Shown: positions 1 through 9,084, counted from the first letter of the stretch. The stretch is 64,000 bases of DNA from Azoarcus sp. CIB (GCF_001190925.1 NZ_CP011072.1:124001-188000); one strand, 5' to 3'. The notes: a model not told the origin generated them from the letters alone. Numbers and translations: made by a program.

Positions 1-1244
1 TCACGCTGAACATCGAGATGCAGAAGGTCGCCGAAGCCGCCTTCGGCAAGCGCCGCGGGGCGCTCGTCGCGATCGAGCCGGCGACCGGCGGCGTGCTGGC
101 GCTGGTGTCCAAGCCCGGGTACGACCCCAACCTCTTCGTCGACGGCATCTCGACCGAGGACTGGAAGTCGCTCAACGAATCGCCCGACCACCCGCTGGTC
201 AATCGCGCGATCTTCAGCGCCTACCCGCCCGGCTCGACCTTCAAGCCCTTCATGGCGATCGCGGGCCTGTCGGCGGGCAAGCGCACGATCACGCAGACGA
301 TCGCCGATCCGGGCTATTTCATGTTCGGCGGCCACCGTTTCATGGACGACAAGATCGGTGGGCACGGCATGGTGGACCTGCCCAAATCCATCGTCGTGTC
401 ATGCAACACTTACTACTACCAGCTCGCCAACGATCTGGGCATCGACGGCATCGCGAACTTCATGCGCCCCTTCGGCTTCGGTGCGCGCACCGGCATCGAT
501 GTGCCCGGCGAGGCGGAGGGCGTGCTGCCGACGCCGGAATGGAAGAAGAAGCGCTTCCGCAAGAAGGAGCACCAGAAGTGGTTCGGCGGCGAGACGATCT
601 CGGTCGGCATCGGCCAGGGCTACAACGCCTACACGCCGCTGCAGATGGCCAACGCGGTGGCGGCGCTGGTCAATGACGGGAAGCTGTTCCGGCCGCACGT
701 CGTGCGCCATGTCGTCAATCCTGCAACGGGCGAACGTCGCGTCATCGAGCCCGAGCCGATCCGCACCATCCCGTTCAAGCCCGAGCATGCGGCCGCGGTG
801 CGTCAGGCGATGGTGGACGTGAACAAGGTCGGCACCGGCGCGCGCGCCTTCGCCGGCGCGCCTTACTCGGCCGGCGGCAAGACTGGCACCGCGCAGGTGT
901 TCTCGCTGCGCGGTCAGCGCTACGTCGAGGGGCGCGTGAGCGAACGCCTGCGCGACCATTCGTGGTTTATCGCCTACGCGCCAGCCGACAAGCCGACCAT
1001 CGCGCTCGCGGTGCTGGTCGAGAACGGCGGCTTCGGCGCGCAGTCGGCGGCGCCGATCGCTCGCCAGATCATCGATTTCCACCTGCTCGGCAAGCGCCGC
1101 GACCAGCCGGCCGGCGAGGATGCCGATGCGGCCGACGAGGGCGACGAGCACGCCGGCCATCCGCACGCAGGAGCGCCCGCGGTGGCCGCGGAACCCGCAG
1201 CGCCGGATGCGGGTGGACCAGACCGGGAGCCTCGTTCCGAATGA
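1..1244 (+). CDS. mrdA: Penicillin-binding protein 2, C-terminal part (5' end outside window)
   Basis: This is the transpeptidase portion of PBP2, the class B enzyme that cross-links peptidoglycan during lateral elongation. The reading frame is already open at base 3 (residues TLNIEMQ), so the start and the N-terminal pedestal domain lie outside the window. All three catalytic motifs are visible: the nucleophile box STFK inside PPGSTFKPF (near base 234), SCN (near 400) and KTGTAQ (near 880). A tail rich in Ala, Asp, Glu and His follows the catalytic domain. The stop overlaps the rodA start (ATGA), so the two are translationally coupled, as expected for partners in the elongasome. The order with rodA and rlpA supports the assignment. 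Confidence 0.95.
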   Translation, partial: TLNIEMQKVAEAAFGKRRGALVAIEPATGGVLALVSKPGYDPNLFVDGISTEDWKSLNESPDHPLVNRAIFSAYPPGSTFKPFMAIAGLSAGKRTITQTIADPGYFMFGGHRFMDDKIGGHGMVDLPKSIVVSCNTYYYQLANDLGIDGIANFMRPFGFGARTGIDVPGEAEGVLPTPEWKKKRFRKKEHQKWFGGETISVGIGQGYNAYTPLQMANAVAALVNDGKLFRPHVVRHVVNPATGERRVIEPEPIRTIPFKPEHAAAVRQAMVDVNKVGTGARAFAGAPYSAGGKTGTAQVFSLRGQRYVEGRVSERLRDHSWFIAYAPADKPTIALAVLVENGGFGAQSAAPIARQIIDFHLLGKRRDQPAGEDADAADEGDEHAGHPHAGAPAVAAEPAAPDAGGPDREPRSE

Positions 1245-2383
1245 CCGACACGCGTTTCCAGCCGCGCGAGCTGCTGCTCGGCTTCCTGCGCCCGATCGAC
1301 CTGCCGCTACTGCTGCTGCTCGGCCTGCTGCTCGCCTACGCCTTCGTCGTGATGATGAGCGCCTCGCCGGAGCGCGTCCCGTCCCTGCAGGTGAACACCG
1401 TCGTCGCGCTCGCGGCGATGTGGGCGACGGCGCGCCTGCCGGCCCAGCGCCTGCTGAGCCTCGCGCTGCCGCTGTACCTGATCGGCGTGCTCTTGCTCGT
1501 CGCGGTGGACCTCTTCGGTGAGACCTCGAAAGGGGCGACGCGCTGGCTCGACGTCGGTGTGACGCGCATCCAGCCGTCCGAGATCATGAAGATCGCGATG
1601 CCGTTGATGCTCGCGTGGTACTTCCAGCAGCGCGAGGGCCAGATCGGCCTGCGTGAGTTCATCGTCGCGGGCCTGCTGCTGGTCGTGCCGGTCGGGCTGA
1701 TCATGGTGCAGCCCGATCTCGGTACGAGCCTGCTCGTGACCGCCGCCGGCGTGTATGTGATCTACTTCGCCGGCCTGTCGTGGAAGCTGATCGTTCCCGT
1801 CGTCGCGGTCGGCGTGATCGGCATCGTCGCGATCGTCGGCTTCGGCGACCAGATCTGCCAGCCCGGCGTCGACTGGCCGGGCCTGCGCGAATACCAGAAG
1901 CACCGCGTGTGCACCCTGCTCGATCCTACGCAGGATCCGCTCGGCAAGGGTTTCCACATCATCCAGTCGACGATCGCGATCGGCTCCGGTGGCGTGCTCG
2001 GCAAGGGCTGGATGGACGGCACGCAGACCCACCTCGCCTTCCTGCCCGAGCGCCACACCGACTTCATCTTCTCGGTGCTCGCCGAGGAGTTCGGCCTGAT
2101 CGGCATCGTCGTGCTGCTGGCGATCTACGTGCTGCTGTTGCTGCGCGGCTTCTACATCGCGGCGATGGCGCCGACGCTCGCGACGCGCCTGCTCGGCGGG
2201 GCCATCACGATGATCTTCTTCACCTATGCTTTCGTTAATATGGGCATGGTCAGCGGTATCCTGCCGGTCGTGGGCGTGCCGCTGCCCTTCATCAGCTACG
2301 GTGGAACTGCGCTCGTCACGCTGTGTCTCGGGATCGGGATACTGATGAGCATCCAGCGCAGCCGCGTGCTCGCGCAGGCGTGA
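1241..2383 (+). CDS. rodA: RodA, SEDS peptidoglycan glycosyltransferase
   Basis: RodA polymerises lipid II into glycan strands in the inner membrane together with PBP2. The 380-residue product starts at the ATG overlapping the mrdA stop. Upstream in-frame codons are only mrdA read in another frame. The protein is made of multiple hydrophobic segments, with the SEDS hallmarks GATRWLDVG, QPSEIMK, QPDLGTSLLV, the large periplasmic loop with the HTDFIFSVLAEEFG stretch, and the C-terminal VPLPFISYGGTAL motif. Length matches the family. It sits directly downstream of its cognate transpeptidase. Confidence 0.96.
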   Translation: MTDTRFQPRELLLGFLRPIDLPLLLLLGLLLAYAFVVMMSASPERVPSLQVNTVVALAAMWATARLPAQRLLSLALPLYLIGVLLLVAVDLFGETSKGATRWLDVGVTRIQPSEIMKIAMPLMLAWYFQQREGQIGLREFIVAGLLLVVPVGLIMVQPDLGTSLLVTAAGVYVIYFAGLSWKLIVPVVAVGVIGIVAIVGFGDQICQPGVDWPGLREYQKHRVCTLLDPTQDPLGKGFHIIQSTIAIGSGGVLGKGWMDGTQTHLAFLPERHTDFIFSVLAEEFGLIGIVVLLAIYVLLLLRGFYIAAMAPTLATRLLGGAITMIFFTYAFVNMGMVSGILPVVGVPLPFISYGGTALVTLCLGIGILMSIQRSRVLAQA

Positions 2384-2399
2384 ATACGGAGACAGACCG

Positions 2400-3404
2400 A
2401 TGCCGACGCATACCCTGCAAGCCGGCCCGTCCGGATACAAGCTGCTGTTCGCGGGCCTGGTCGCGGCGGTGCTGACGCTGGCCGGCTGCAGCACGACGCC
2501 GCCGGTGGCCGGCACCTCCGAGATACAACCCCAGCCCGAATCGGCTCCGGGCAAGAGCGCCGTCGTGCAGAAGCGCGGTGGCGCCTACTACAAGGATGAC
2601 GGTCCGGGCGACAACCCGCCGGCCAACCTCGACGACATTCCCGACGCGCAGCCGCGTGCGGAGCCGCTGCACCGCTTTGCCAACCGCCCCTACAACGTGT
2701 TCGGCGCGGACTACGTGCCGGCGAAGGCCGTGATGCCTTTCCGCCAGCTCGGACGCGCGAGCTGGTATGGCAAGCGCTTCCACGGCAAGCCGACGTCCAG
2801 CGGAGAGCCCTACGACATGTACTCGATGACCGCCGCCCACCCGACGCTGCCGATCCCGAGCTACGCGCGCATCACGCACCGCGCGAGTGGGCGCTCGGTG
2901 GTGGTGCGCATCAACGACCGCGGGCCCTTCCACAAGGGCCGCATCATGGATCTCTCCTACGCCGCTGCGCACCGCCTCGGCTATGTGAATGTGGGTAGTG
3001 CGGAGGTCGAGGTCGAGGCCATCGTCCCCGACGGGGTCGAGATGGTCGCGACCGAAAAACCGGTCCCGCCGCTACCCGGCCGCCGGCCGGCAGCCCTCGT
3101 GCCGCCGCCGGTGCCCGCCGAACCGCCAGTGCAGCTCGCGCTGGCCGAGCCGTCCACGCTCACGGATGCGACGCGCGGCATCTTCCTGCAGCTCGGCTCG
3201 TTTTCCTCCGTCGCGAGCGCGGAAGGCTTCCGCGGCATGGTGCGCGACGCCTTCGCCGAGCACGCCGAGCGCCTCGAAGTCCTCGCCGACGGCAAGCGCT
3301 ACCGTCTGCACCTCGGGCCCTTCGCGTCGGTGACGGAAGCGAAGGGCGAGGCCGAGCGCATCGCGCGGGAACTGAAGTTCCGCCCCTTCGTCGTTACGCG
3401 CTGA
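2400..3404 (+). CDS. rlpA: RlpA-like lytic transglycosylase lipoprotein with SPOR domain
   Basis: The product is a 334-residue outer-membrane lipoprotein. A lipobox (LTLAGC) puts the lipidated cysteine at residue 30. A double-psi beta-barrel RlpA domain follows at roughly 118-210 (RASWYGKRFHGKPTSSGE, then RINDRGPF), then a Pro/Ala-rich linker and a C-terminal SPOR domain (about 258-334) that would bind denuded septal glycan. In characterised homologues RlpA cleaves glycan lacking stem peptides. The start has a GGAGA ribosome site and lies 16 bases after rodA, so it belongs to the same operon. The N-terminal insert between the lipobox and barrel (about 85 residues) is unassigned. Confidence 0.93.
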   Translation: MPTHTLQAGPSGYKLLFAGLVAAVLTLAGCSTTPPVAGTSEIQPQPESAPGKSAVVQKRGGAYYKDDGPGDNPPANLDDIPDAQPRAEPLHRFANRPYNVFGADYVPAKAVMPFRQLGRASWYGKRFHGKPTSSGEPYDMYSMTAAHPTLPIPSYARITHRASGRSVVVRINDRGPFHKGRIMDLSYAAAHRLGYVNVGSAEVEVEAIVPDGVEMVATEKPVPPLPGRRPAALVPPPVPAEPPVQLALAEPSTLTDATRGIFLQLGSFSSVASAEGFRGMVRDAFAEHAERLEVLADGKRYRLHLGPFASVTEAKGEAERIARELKFRPFVVTR

Positions 3405-3439
3405 TGCAATCTGAACCAATTGCGGCGTGCGCCAGTCTC

Positions 3440-3468
3440 CTGTCGGGGACCGGGCAAGCCTCTATAAT
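3440..3468 (+). promoter_or_regulatory. Putative sigma-70 promoter before dacC
   Basis: A perfect TATAAT -10 box lies at 3463-3468 in the 133-base gap between rlpA and dacC. The matching -35 region, 17 bases upstream, is weak. It would give the DD-carboxypeptidase and downstream genes an internal promoter. The call rests on the -10 box only. Confidence 0.45.
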
Positions 3469-3537
3469 CGAACCTTTGCCCCGGCCCTGAGGTCTTGCCG
3501 CCTCTGTCTGCCCACTGCCACCCGCCAGCCGATCCTC

Positions 3538-4665
3538 ATGCGCTTCCTCGTTGCCCTGCTGTTTGCCGTCGCCTCCTTCGCAGTTTCCGCCCAGACCGTC
3601 CCGCCCCCCACGCTCGCCGCCCGCAGCTGGTTGCTGATGGACCAGGCCACCGGCCAGGTGCTCGCCGCGCGCGAGGCCGATACGCGCATCGAGCCCGCGT
3701 CGCTGACCAAGCTGATGACCGCCTACCTGACCTTCGCGGCGCTCAAGAGCGGCAGCATCACGCTGCAGCAGACGGTGCCGGTGTCCGAGCGCGCCTGGCG
3801 CATGGAAGGCTCGCGCATGTTCATCCAGCCCGACAAACCGGTCACCGTCGAGGAGCTGGTGCAGGGCATGATCATCCAGTCGGGCAACGACGCCTGCGTC
3901 GCGCTCGCCGAGCTGATCGCCGGCAGCGAGGAATCCTTCGCCCACCTGATGAACCGCGAGGCGCAGCGCCTGGGCATGAAGAACACCAGCTTCATGAACT
4001 CCTCCGGCCTGCCCGACCCCAACCACTACACCACCGCGCGCGACCTGTCGCTGCTCGCGTCGGCGATCTCGCGCGACTTCCCCGAGTACTATCGCTACTA
4101 CTCGCAGAAGGAATACACCTACAACAAGATCACGCAGCCGAACCGCAACCGCCTGCTGTGGCTGGATCCGACCGTCGACGGTCTGAAGACCGGCCACACC
4201 GCGGCGGCCGGCTACTGCCTGATCGCGTCGGCGCTGCGCGGCCCGCGCCGCCTCGTGTCGGTGGTGCTGGGCACCGATTCCGACACCATCCGCGCGCAGG
4301 AATCGCTCAAGCTGCTGAACTACGGCTTCCAGTTCTTCGACACCGCCAAGCTGTATTCGGCGAACCAGGAGCTGTCGCGCTTCCGTGTGTGGAAGGGCGA
4401 GAAGAACGAGCTGCCGGTGGGCTTCCTCAACGATTTCGTGATTTCCCTGCCCAAGGGCCAGGCCGAGAAGGTTCAGAGCCAGCTCACCAGCCAGCAGCCG
4501 GTCGTAGCGCCCCTGCAGAAGGGCCAGCAGGTCGGCACGCTGCAGCTCACGCTTGACGGCCAGCCGATCGGCGAATACCCGGTCGTCGCGTTGCAGGACG
4601 TTCCCGTCGCCGGCTTCTTCGGCCGCCTGTGGGATACGATCGTGATGTGGATCAAGAGCCTGTAA
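3538..4665 (+). CDS. dacC: D-alanyl-D-alanine carboxypeptidase (PBP5/6 family)
   Basis: This periplasmic enzyme trims the terminal D-Ala from peptidoglycan pentapeptides. The ATG at 3538 is chosen because a clean signal peptide follows it (MRFLVALLFAVASFAVSA). The longer in-frame extension upstream contains no signal. Peptidase S11 motifs are present: SLTK (Ser55, Lys58), SGN (about 115) and KTG (about 217). A C-terminal PBP5-type beta domain (from about 275) and an amphipathic membrane anchor ending in WDTIVMWIKSL complete the 375 residues. Its position between rlpA and dat/ybeD matches dacA in E. coli. The symbol dacA would be equally valid. Confidence 0.94.
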   Translation: MRFLVALLFAVASFAVSAQTVPPPTLAARSWLLMDQATGQVLAAREADTRIEPASLTKLMTAYLTFAALKSGSITLQQTVPVSERAWRMEGSRMFIQPDKPVTVEELVQGMIIQSGNDACVALAELIAGSEESFAHLMNREAQRLGMKNTSFMNSSGLPDPNHYTTARDLSLLASAISRDFPEYYRYYSQKEYTYNKITQPNRNRLLWLDPTVDGLKTGHTAAAGYCLIASALRGPRRLVSVVLGTDSDTIRAQESLKLLNYGFQFFDTAKLYSANQELSRFRVWKGEKNELPVGFLNDFVISLPKGQAEKVQSQLTSQQPVVAPLQKGQQVGTLQLTLDGQPIGEYPVVALQDVPVAGFFGRLWDTIVMWIKSL

Positions 4666-4684
4666 GAAGCCCGCGGAGGCGCTC

Positions 4685-5542
4685 ATGAGCATCTGTTACC
4701 TCGATGGCACCTACCAGCCGCTGACCGAGGCGCGCATCTCGCCGATGGACCGCAGCTTCCTCTTCGGCGACGGCGCCTACGAGGTGATCCCGGTGTATTC
4801 GCGCCGCCCCTTCCGCATCGCCGAGCACATCGCGCGTCTCGGGCGCACGCTGGACGCGGTGCGCATCCCGAACCCGCACACGGCCGCGGAATGGGACGCG
4901 ATCGTGAACGAGCTCGTCGCGCGCAACACCTGGGTGGACCAGTCGATCTACCTGCACGTGTCGCGCGGTCCGGACGAGCGGCGCAACCACGCCTTCCCGG
5001 CCGTGATGCGTCCGACGGTGTTCCTGATGAGCGAGGCGCTCGTGACGCCGTCGGCCGACGTGTTGGCGAGTGGCGTTGCGGCCGTGAGCGCGGCCGATTT
5101 CCGCTGGGCGCGTTGCGACCTGAAGACCACCGCGTTGCTCGCGAACTGCCTGCTGCGCCAGGTCGCTGTCGACAAGGGCTGCGCCGAGACGGTGCTGTTC
5201 CGCGACGGCTTCCTCACCGAAGGCGCGGCCTCCAACATCTTCGTCGTGCGCGATGGCGTGATGCTTGCGCCGCCCAAGAGCCACCTGATGCTGCCCGGCA
5301 TCACCTACGACGTGGTGCTGGAACTGGCGGCCACGCACGGTCTCGAACACCGGGTGCGGGAGATCCTCGAGGACGAGGTGCGCACGGCCGACGAGCTGTG
5401 GCTCACCTCGTCGACGAAGGAAGTGCTCGCGATCACCAGCCTGGACGGCCGCCCGATCGGCGACGGCCGGCCCGGGCCGGTGGGGCGCGAGATGCATGCC
5501 TGGTACCAGGAATTCAAGAACACGGTGATGCGCGTTGGCTGA
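4685..5542 (+). CDS. dat: D-amino-acid transaminase (class IV PLP aminotransferase)
   Basis: The 285-residue protein has a fold-type IV aminotransferase sequence. The PLP-binding lysine is expected at Lys147 (DLKTTALL), and the cofactor-phosphate motif region EGAASNIF is present. The N-terminal FLFGDGAYEVIPVY and the SRGPDERRNH segment resemble D-alanine transaminases rather than branched-chain IlvE, so D-Ala/D-Glu interconversion is the likely reaction. A GGAG site precedes the ATG. The location inside a peptidoglycan cluster supports a role in supplying D-amino acids. Exact substrate preference cannot be read from sequence. Confidence 0.87.
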   Translation: MSICYLDGTYQPLTEARISPMDRSFLFGDGAYEVIPVYSRRPFRIAEHIARLGRTLDAVRIPNPHTAAEWDAIVNELVARNTWVDQSIYLHVSRGPDERRNHAFPAVMRPTVFLMSEALVTPSADVLASGVAAVSAADFRWARCDLKTTALLANCLLRQVAVDKGCAETVLFRDGFLTEGAASNIFVVRDGVMLAPPKSHLMLPGITYDVVLELAATHGLEHRVREILEDEVRTADELWLTSSTKEVLAITSLDGRPIGDGRPGPVGREMHAWYQEFKNTVMRVG

Positions 5543-5807
5543 TCAGAACCCCGAAACCCTCCTCGAGTTTCCCTGCGATTTCCCGATCAAGATCATGGGC
5601 GCGCGCGTGGACGAGTTCGCGCAGGTCGTCGTCGACGTCGTGCGCAAGCACGCACCGGATTTCGATCCCGCGACGGTGCAGATGCGGCCGTCGAGCAAGG
5701 GCAACTACATTTCCCTGACCTGCACCGTCCGCGCCGTGTCGAAGGCGCAGCTCGATGCGCTATACCGCGAGCTGTCCGGTCATCCGCTGGTGAAGGTGGT
5801 GCTGTAG
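5535..5807 (+). CDS. ybeD: DUF493 / YbeD family protein
   Basis: This 90-residue protein of the UPF0250 (YbeD) family has an ACT-like alpha/beta fold and no established biochemical role. It begins at a TTG codon eight bases inside the end of dat. The characteristic [14 protein letters not shown] start and [13 protein letters not shown] core are clear. Its conserved location immediately before lipB, as in E. coli, is the best functional clue and suggests a link with lipoate or envelope metabolism. Confidence 0.9.
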   Translation: MADQNPETLLEFPCDFPIKIMGARVDEFAQVVVDVVRKHAPDFDPATVQMRPSSKGNYISLTCTVRAVSKAQLDALYRELSGHPLVKVVL

Positions 5808-6454
5808 TGCAGGTGGTGGACGCCTTGCCGCTGGTCGTGCGCCGTCTCGGCCTGGTCGAGTACGAACCGACCTGGGCGGCGATGCGCGCATTCACCGACG
5901 CACGCACCGACGAGACGATCGACGAGCTGTGGTTGCTGGAGCACCCGCCGGTGTTCACGCTGGGCCAGGCCGGCAAGCCCGAGCACCTGCTGCGCGAGAC
6001 CGGCATCCCGCTGGTGAAGATCGACCGTGGCGGCCAGATCACCTACCACGGCCCCGGCCAGATCGTCGTTTACCTGCTCATCGACCTGCACCGTCGCCGC
6101 CTCAAGGTGCGCGAGATGGTCACGCTGATGGAGCAGGCACTCATCGACTGCCTCGCCGACTACGGCCTTGCGGCCGCGCGCAAGGACGGTGCGCCGGGCG
6201 TGTATATCGGCGGCGACAAGATCGCGGCGCTGGGCCTGCGCGTCAGGAACGGCTGCAGCTACCACGGCCTTGCGCTCAACGTCGATGTCGACCTCGCGCC
6301 GTTCTCGGCGATCAACCCCTGCGGTTACGAGGGGCTGAAGACGATCAGGATGAAGGATTTCGGCGTGACCGACGGCGTCGCCGAAGTGGGGGAGCGCCTG
6401 CGCGCCCATCTCGAGCGGCTGCTCGCACCCCGGCCGGCCACCGACAGGCCATAA
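5807..6454 (+). CDS. lipB: Octanoyl-[acyl-carrier-protein]-protein N-octanoyltransferase LipB
   Basis: LipB moves octanoyl from acyl-carrier protein to the lipoyl domains of 2-oxoacid dehydrogenases and the glycine-cleavage H protein. The 215-residue product starts at a GTG sharing one base with the ybeD stop. Family signatures include [13 protein letters not shown], the catalytic lysine in GGDKIAALG (Lys138) and the acyl-thioester cysteine in INPCGYEG (Cys172). Length is normal. It is followed 51 bases later by lipA. Confidence 0.96.
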   Translation: MQVVDALPLVVRRLGLVEYEPTWAAMRAFTDARTDETIDELWLLEHPPVFTLGQAGKPEHLLRETGIPLVKIDRGGQITYHGPGQIVVYLLIDLHRRRLKVREMVTLMEQALIDCLADYGLAAARKDGAPGVYIGGDKIAALGLRVRNGCSYHGLALNVDVDLAPFSAINPCGYEGLKTIRMKDFGVTDGVAEVGERLRAHLERLLAPRPATDRP

Positions 6455-6505
6455 TGCGGCGGGCGCCACAAGCGCCCGTTACCCCGAAGAGACGAGAGAC
6501 ATCGC

Positions 6506-7453
6506 ATGGACAACCAGAACCGCAAGCAGCGTGGCGCAGAGAAGACCGCGCGCATCCCGATCAAGATCGTGCCCGCCGAGCGGCTGAAGAAGCCCGAGTG
6601 GATCCGCATCAAGCTGGGCGCCGGCCAGGAGGCCGAGCGCTTCAACGAGATCAAGGCGACGCTGCGCGACCACAAGCTGCACACGGTGTGCGAGGAAGCC
6701 TCCTGCCCGAACATCCATGAATGCTTCGGCAAGGGCACGGCGACCTTCATGATCATGGGCGACATCTGCACGCGCCGCTGCCCGTTCTGCGACGTCGGTC
6801 ACGGCCGTCCCGAGCCGCTCAACCCCGACGAGCCGAAGGATCTCGCGGCGACCATCGGGGCGATGCGCCTCAACTACGTCGTGATCACCAGCGTCGACCG
6901 TGACGACTTGCGCGACGGCGGTGCCCAGCACTTCGTTGAATGCATCCGCGAGACGCGCGCCGCCTCGCCGAAGACCGCGATCGAGGTGCTGGTGCCGGAC
7001 TTCCGCGGCCGCATGGAGATCGCACTGGAGATCTTCGACCAGGCGCCGCCCGACGTCCTGAACCACAACCTCGAGACCGTGCCGCGCCTGTACAAGCAGG
7101 CGCGCCCCGGTGCGGATTACGCGTATTCGCTGAAACTGCTGAAGGAATTCAAGGCCCGCCACCCGGAGGTGCCGACGAAGTCCGGCCTGATGGTGGGTCT
7201 GGGCGAGACCGACGAGGAGATCCTCGCGGTGATGCGCGACCTGCGTGCGCACGACGTCGAGATGCTGACGATCGGCCAGTACCTGCAGCCGTCGACCGGC
7301 CACCTGCCGGTGCTGCGCTACGTGCACCCGGACACCTTCAAGATGTTCGAGACCGAAGCGCTGAAGATGGGCTTCAAGAACGCCGCCTGCGGCCCGATGG
7401 TGCGTTCGAGCTACTGGGCCGACCAACAGGCGCACGGCGCAGGGGTCGTCTGA
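6506..7453 (+). CDS. lipA: Lipoyl synthase LipA (radical SAM)
   Basis: LipA inserts two sulfurs into protein-bound octanoyl chains. The 315-residue protein shows both [4Fe-4S] sites: the auxiliary cluster [12 protein letters not shown] and the radical-SAM motif CTRRCPFC. The C-terminal RSSY motif, whose serine ligates the auxiliary cluster, is also present. A purine-rich GAAGAGACGAGAG stretch precedes the ATG. It is the last gene of the cell-wall/lipoate cluster, and repeat DNA follows. Confidence 0.97.
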   Translation: MDNQNRKQRGAEKTARIPIKIVPAERLKKPEWIRIKLGAGQEAERFNEIKATLRDHKLHTVCEEASCPNIHECFGKGTATFMIMGDICTRRCPFCDVGHGRPEPLNPDEPKDLAATIGAMRLNYVVITSVDRDDLRDGGAQHFVECIRETRAASPKTAIEVLVPDFRGRMEIALEIFDQAPPDVLNHNLETVPRLYKQARPGADYAYSLKLLKEFKARHPEVPTKSGLMVGLGETDEEILAVMRDLRAHDVEMLTIGQYLQPSTGHLPVLRYVHPDTFKMFETEALKMGFKNAACGPMVRSSYWADQQAHGAGVV

Positions 7454-7525
7454 GCCCGGCGTTCTCCGGTAGGCGCAACCTAGTGTAGTGGTGCTCGCTC
7501 TACGGCACGGAAGTTGGCGCAACTC

Positions 7526-7638
7526 GGCTCCCTCCCCTTCAAGGGGAGGGTTGGGGTGGGGATGGGTAGACTCCGCAGCGTCTGCAAGAAACCCATCCCC
7601 ATCCTGTCCTTCCCCTTGAAGGGGAAGGAACCTGCTAA
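7526..7638. repeat. Pair of inverted copies of a dispersed palindromic repeat
   Basis: Two related units face each other between lipA and the convergent dksA-like gene. Unit 1 is 7526-7568, centred on CCCCTTCAAGGGG. Unit 2 is 7589-7638, centred on CCCCTTGAAGGGG, with the outer arms reversed. Unit 2 matches 58544-58593 at 49 of 50 positions. The arrangement resembles REP/BIME extragenic elements and may act as a bidirectional transcript end. No coding function is seen in 7454-7692. Confidence 0.8.
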
Positions 7639-7692
7639 TCGCGCCTTGCGAACTCCAATCACGAGGAGGCTACCGCGCCGGGAGGCGTTCCT

Positions 7693-8124
7693 TTAGCGGT
7701 AAAGGCGTTCCTCGCGCTCGTGCCGTTCCTGCTCCTCGATGCTCAGCGTCGCGGTCGGGCGCGCGAGCAGGCGGCCGACGCCGATCGGCTCGCCGCTGAC
7801 CTCGCAGAAGCCGTAGCTGCCGTCCTCGATGCGGCGCAACGCCGCTTCCACCTTGTGCAGCAGCTTCAGTTCGCGGTCGCGGATGCGCTGTTCCAGCACC
7901 TGCTCTTCTTCCTGCGTCGCGCGGTCGGCCTCGTCCGGGGTCGCAACGGTTTCGCGCAGGTGCGAGCGGGTTTCCTCGCTGTTTTCGCGCAGCTCGACTT
8001 GCAGCTTGAGCAGGCGCTGGCGGAAGAATTCGAGTTGTGCGGCATTCATGTAGTCGTCCGCCGGCATCGCCAGCAGTTCGGCTTCGGAGAGTGTGCCGTT
8101 GCGTGTTGCAGTCGCCGTCATCAT
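7693..8124 (-). CDS. dksA: DksA/TraR-family transcription factor without the four zinc cysteines
   Basis: The 143-residue protein aligns with DksA, which binds the RNA polymerase secondary channel and works with ppGpp. A long coiled-coil region (about 28-105) is followed by the globular segment GFCEVSGEPIGVGRLLARPT. Where classical DksA has C-x2-C...C-x2-C, this protein has Cys-Val-Ser...Ser-Ile-Glu-Glu, so only one zinc ligand remains. Zinc-free forms are known (Pseudomonas DksA2) and similar forms occur in betaproteobacteria, so this is not by itself a defect. GGAGAA precedes the ATG pair; the first ATG (8124) is used here. Confidence 0.88.
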   Translation of the reverse strand: MMTATATRNGTLSEAELLAMPADDYMNAAQLEFFRQRLLKLQVELRENSEETRSHLRETVATPDEADRATQEEEQVLEQRIRDRELKLLHKVEAALRRIEDGSYGFCEVSGEPIGVGRLLARPTATLSIEEQERHEREERLYR

Positions 8125-8271
8125 GAGTTCTCCGTGTCACCACCCCTTGCACCACAGTGCCTCGGGGCCAAGTCCATTAATGAAAAAAGGGTAACTCCGG
8201 CACGCGCACGATACCCGTCGCGGGGTTATGCTCACTGGCGCTTCGAGCGAAACCCGTCCCTGGAGACCATC

Positions 8272-8955
8272 ATGCGTTCCATTCTGCGAGCTTTCGTCCT
8301 GCTTGTCATCTGTGTGCCGGCTTGGGCGGCCGGACTGGGGAGCATCACCGACTCCGAGGCCTCCGGTGGTTTGCGCGAGGCGCTGACGCAGGGCGCGGGC
8401 CGCGCGGTGGACCTGCTCGGCAAGAAGGACGGTTTCCTCGGCAACAAGAAGGTGAAGATTCCCCTGCCTGACGGGCTGGCGCAGGTCGAGCCGGTGATGC
8501 GCATGGCCGGGCGCGGCAAGGATTTCGACAGTCTCGTGACGACGATGAACCGTGCGGCCGAGGCGGCGGTGCCCGAGGCGAAGGTGCTGCTGGTCGATGC
8601 GGTGAAGCAGATGTCTGTCGACGATGCGCGCAACATCCTGAGCGGGGGCGACGATTCGGCGACACGCTACTTCAAGTCCAAGACGCAGGCGCGCCTCGCC
8701 GAGAAGTTCCTGCCCATCGTGAAGCAGAGCACCGACCGCCTCGCGCTTGCCGGGCAGTACAACAAGCTCGCGGGCCAGGCGGCGGGCTTCGGGCTGGTGA
8801 AGGGCGAGGACGCGCAGATCGAGGGCTACGTGACGCGCAAGGCGCTCGACGGCCTCTACGTGATGATCGCCGAGGAGGAGAAGGCGATCCGCAGGAACCC
8901 GATGCAGGCGGCGGGTTCGCTGGCGCAGAAGGTGTTCGGGATGCTGGGGCAGTAA
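8272..8955 (+). CDS. DUF4197 domain exported protein
   Basis: The 227-residue protein has a signal peptide (RSILRAFVLLVICVPAWA, cleavage near residue 20) and a DUF4197 body. The ATG at 8272 is chosen because the in-frame extension upstream runs antisense through the dksA-like gene and has no signal. The mature part is helical and rich in Lys/Ala, with the typical GLREALTQGAGRAVDLLG and DFDSLVTTMNRAAE segments. DUF4197 proteins are widespread periplasmic proteins of unknown function. It is transcribed divergently from the dksA-like gene and neighbours give no further clue. Confidence 0.85.
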   Translation: MRSILRAFVLLVICVPAWAAGLGSITDSEASGGLREALTQGAGRAVDLLGKKDGFLGNKKVKIPLPDGLAQVEPVMRMAGRGKDFDSLVTTMNRAAEAAVPEAKVLLVDAVKQMSVDDARNILSGGDDSATRYFKSKTQARLAEKFLPIVKQSTDRLALAGQYNKLAGQAAGFGLVKGEDAQIEGYVTRKALDGLYVMIAEEEKAIRRNPMQAAGSLAQKVFGMLGQ

Positions 8956-8971
8956 GGGGACTGAAGGGGCT

Positions 8972-9084
8972 GTAGGGCGGAAAACGAAGTTTCGGCGGAG
9001 CCAAAAGCGAAGCGCCTTCCGCCGTATGCGAACCGCGGATGCCGCACATTCGGCGGATAACGCCTTCGGCTCATCCGCCCTACG
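8972..9084. repeat. Extragenic repeat with 10-bp terminal inverted repeats
   Basis: The segment starts with GTAGGGCGGA and ends with its exact reverse complement, TCCGCCCTAC. It contains an inner imperfect palindrome around GGCGGATAACGCC. It fills most of the gap between the DUF4197 gene and rep. Similar TAGGGCGGATAA...CCGCCCTA elements are common dispersed repeats in proteobacterial genomes (general knowledge). No second copy was noticed in this window. Confidence 0.6.
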
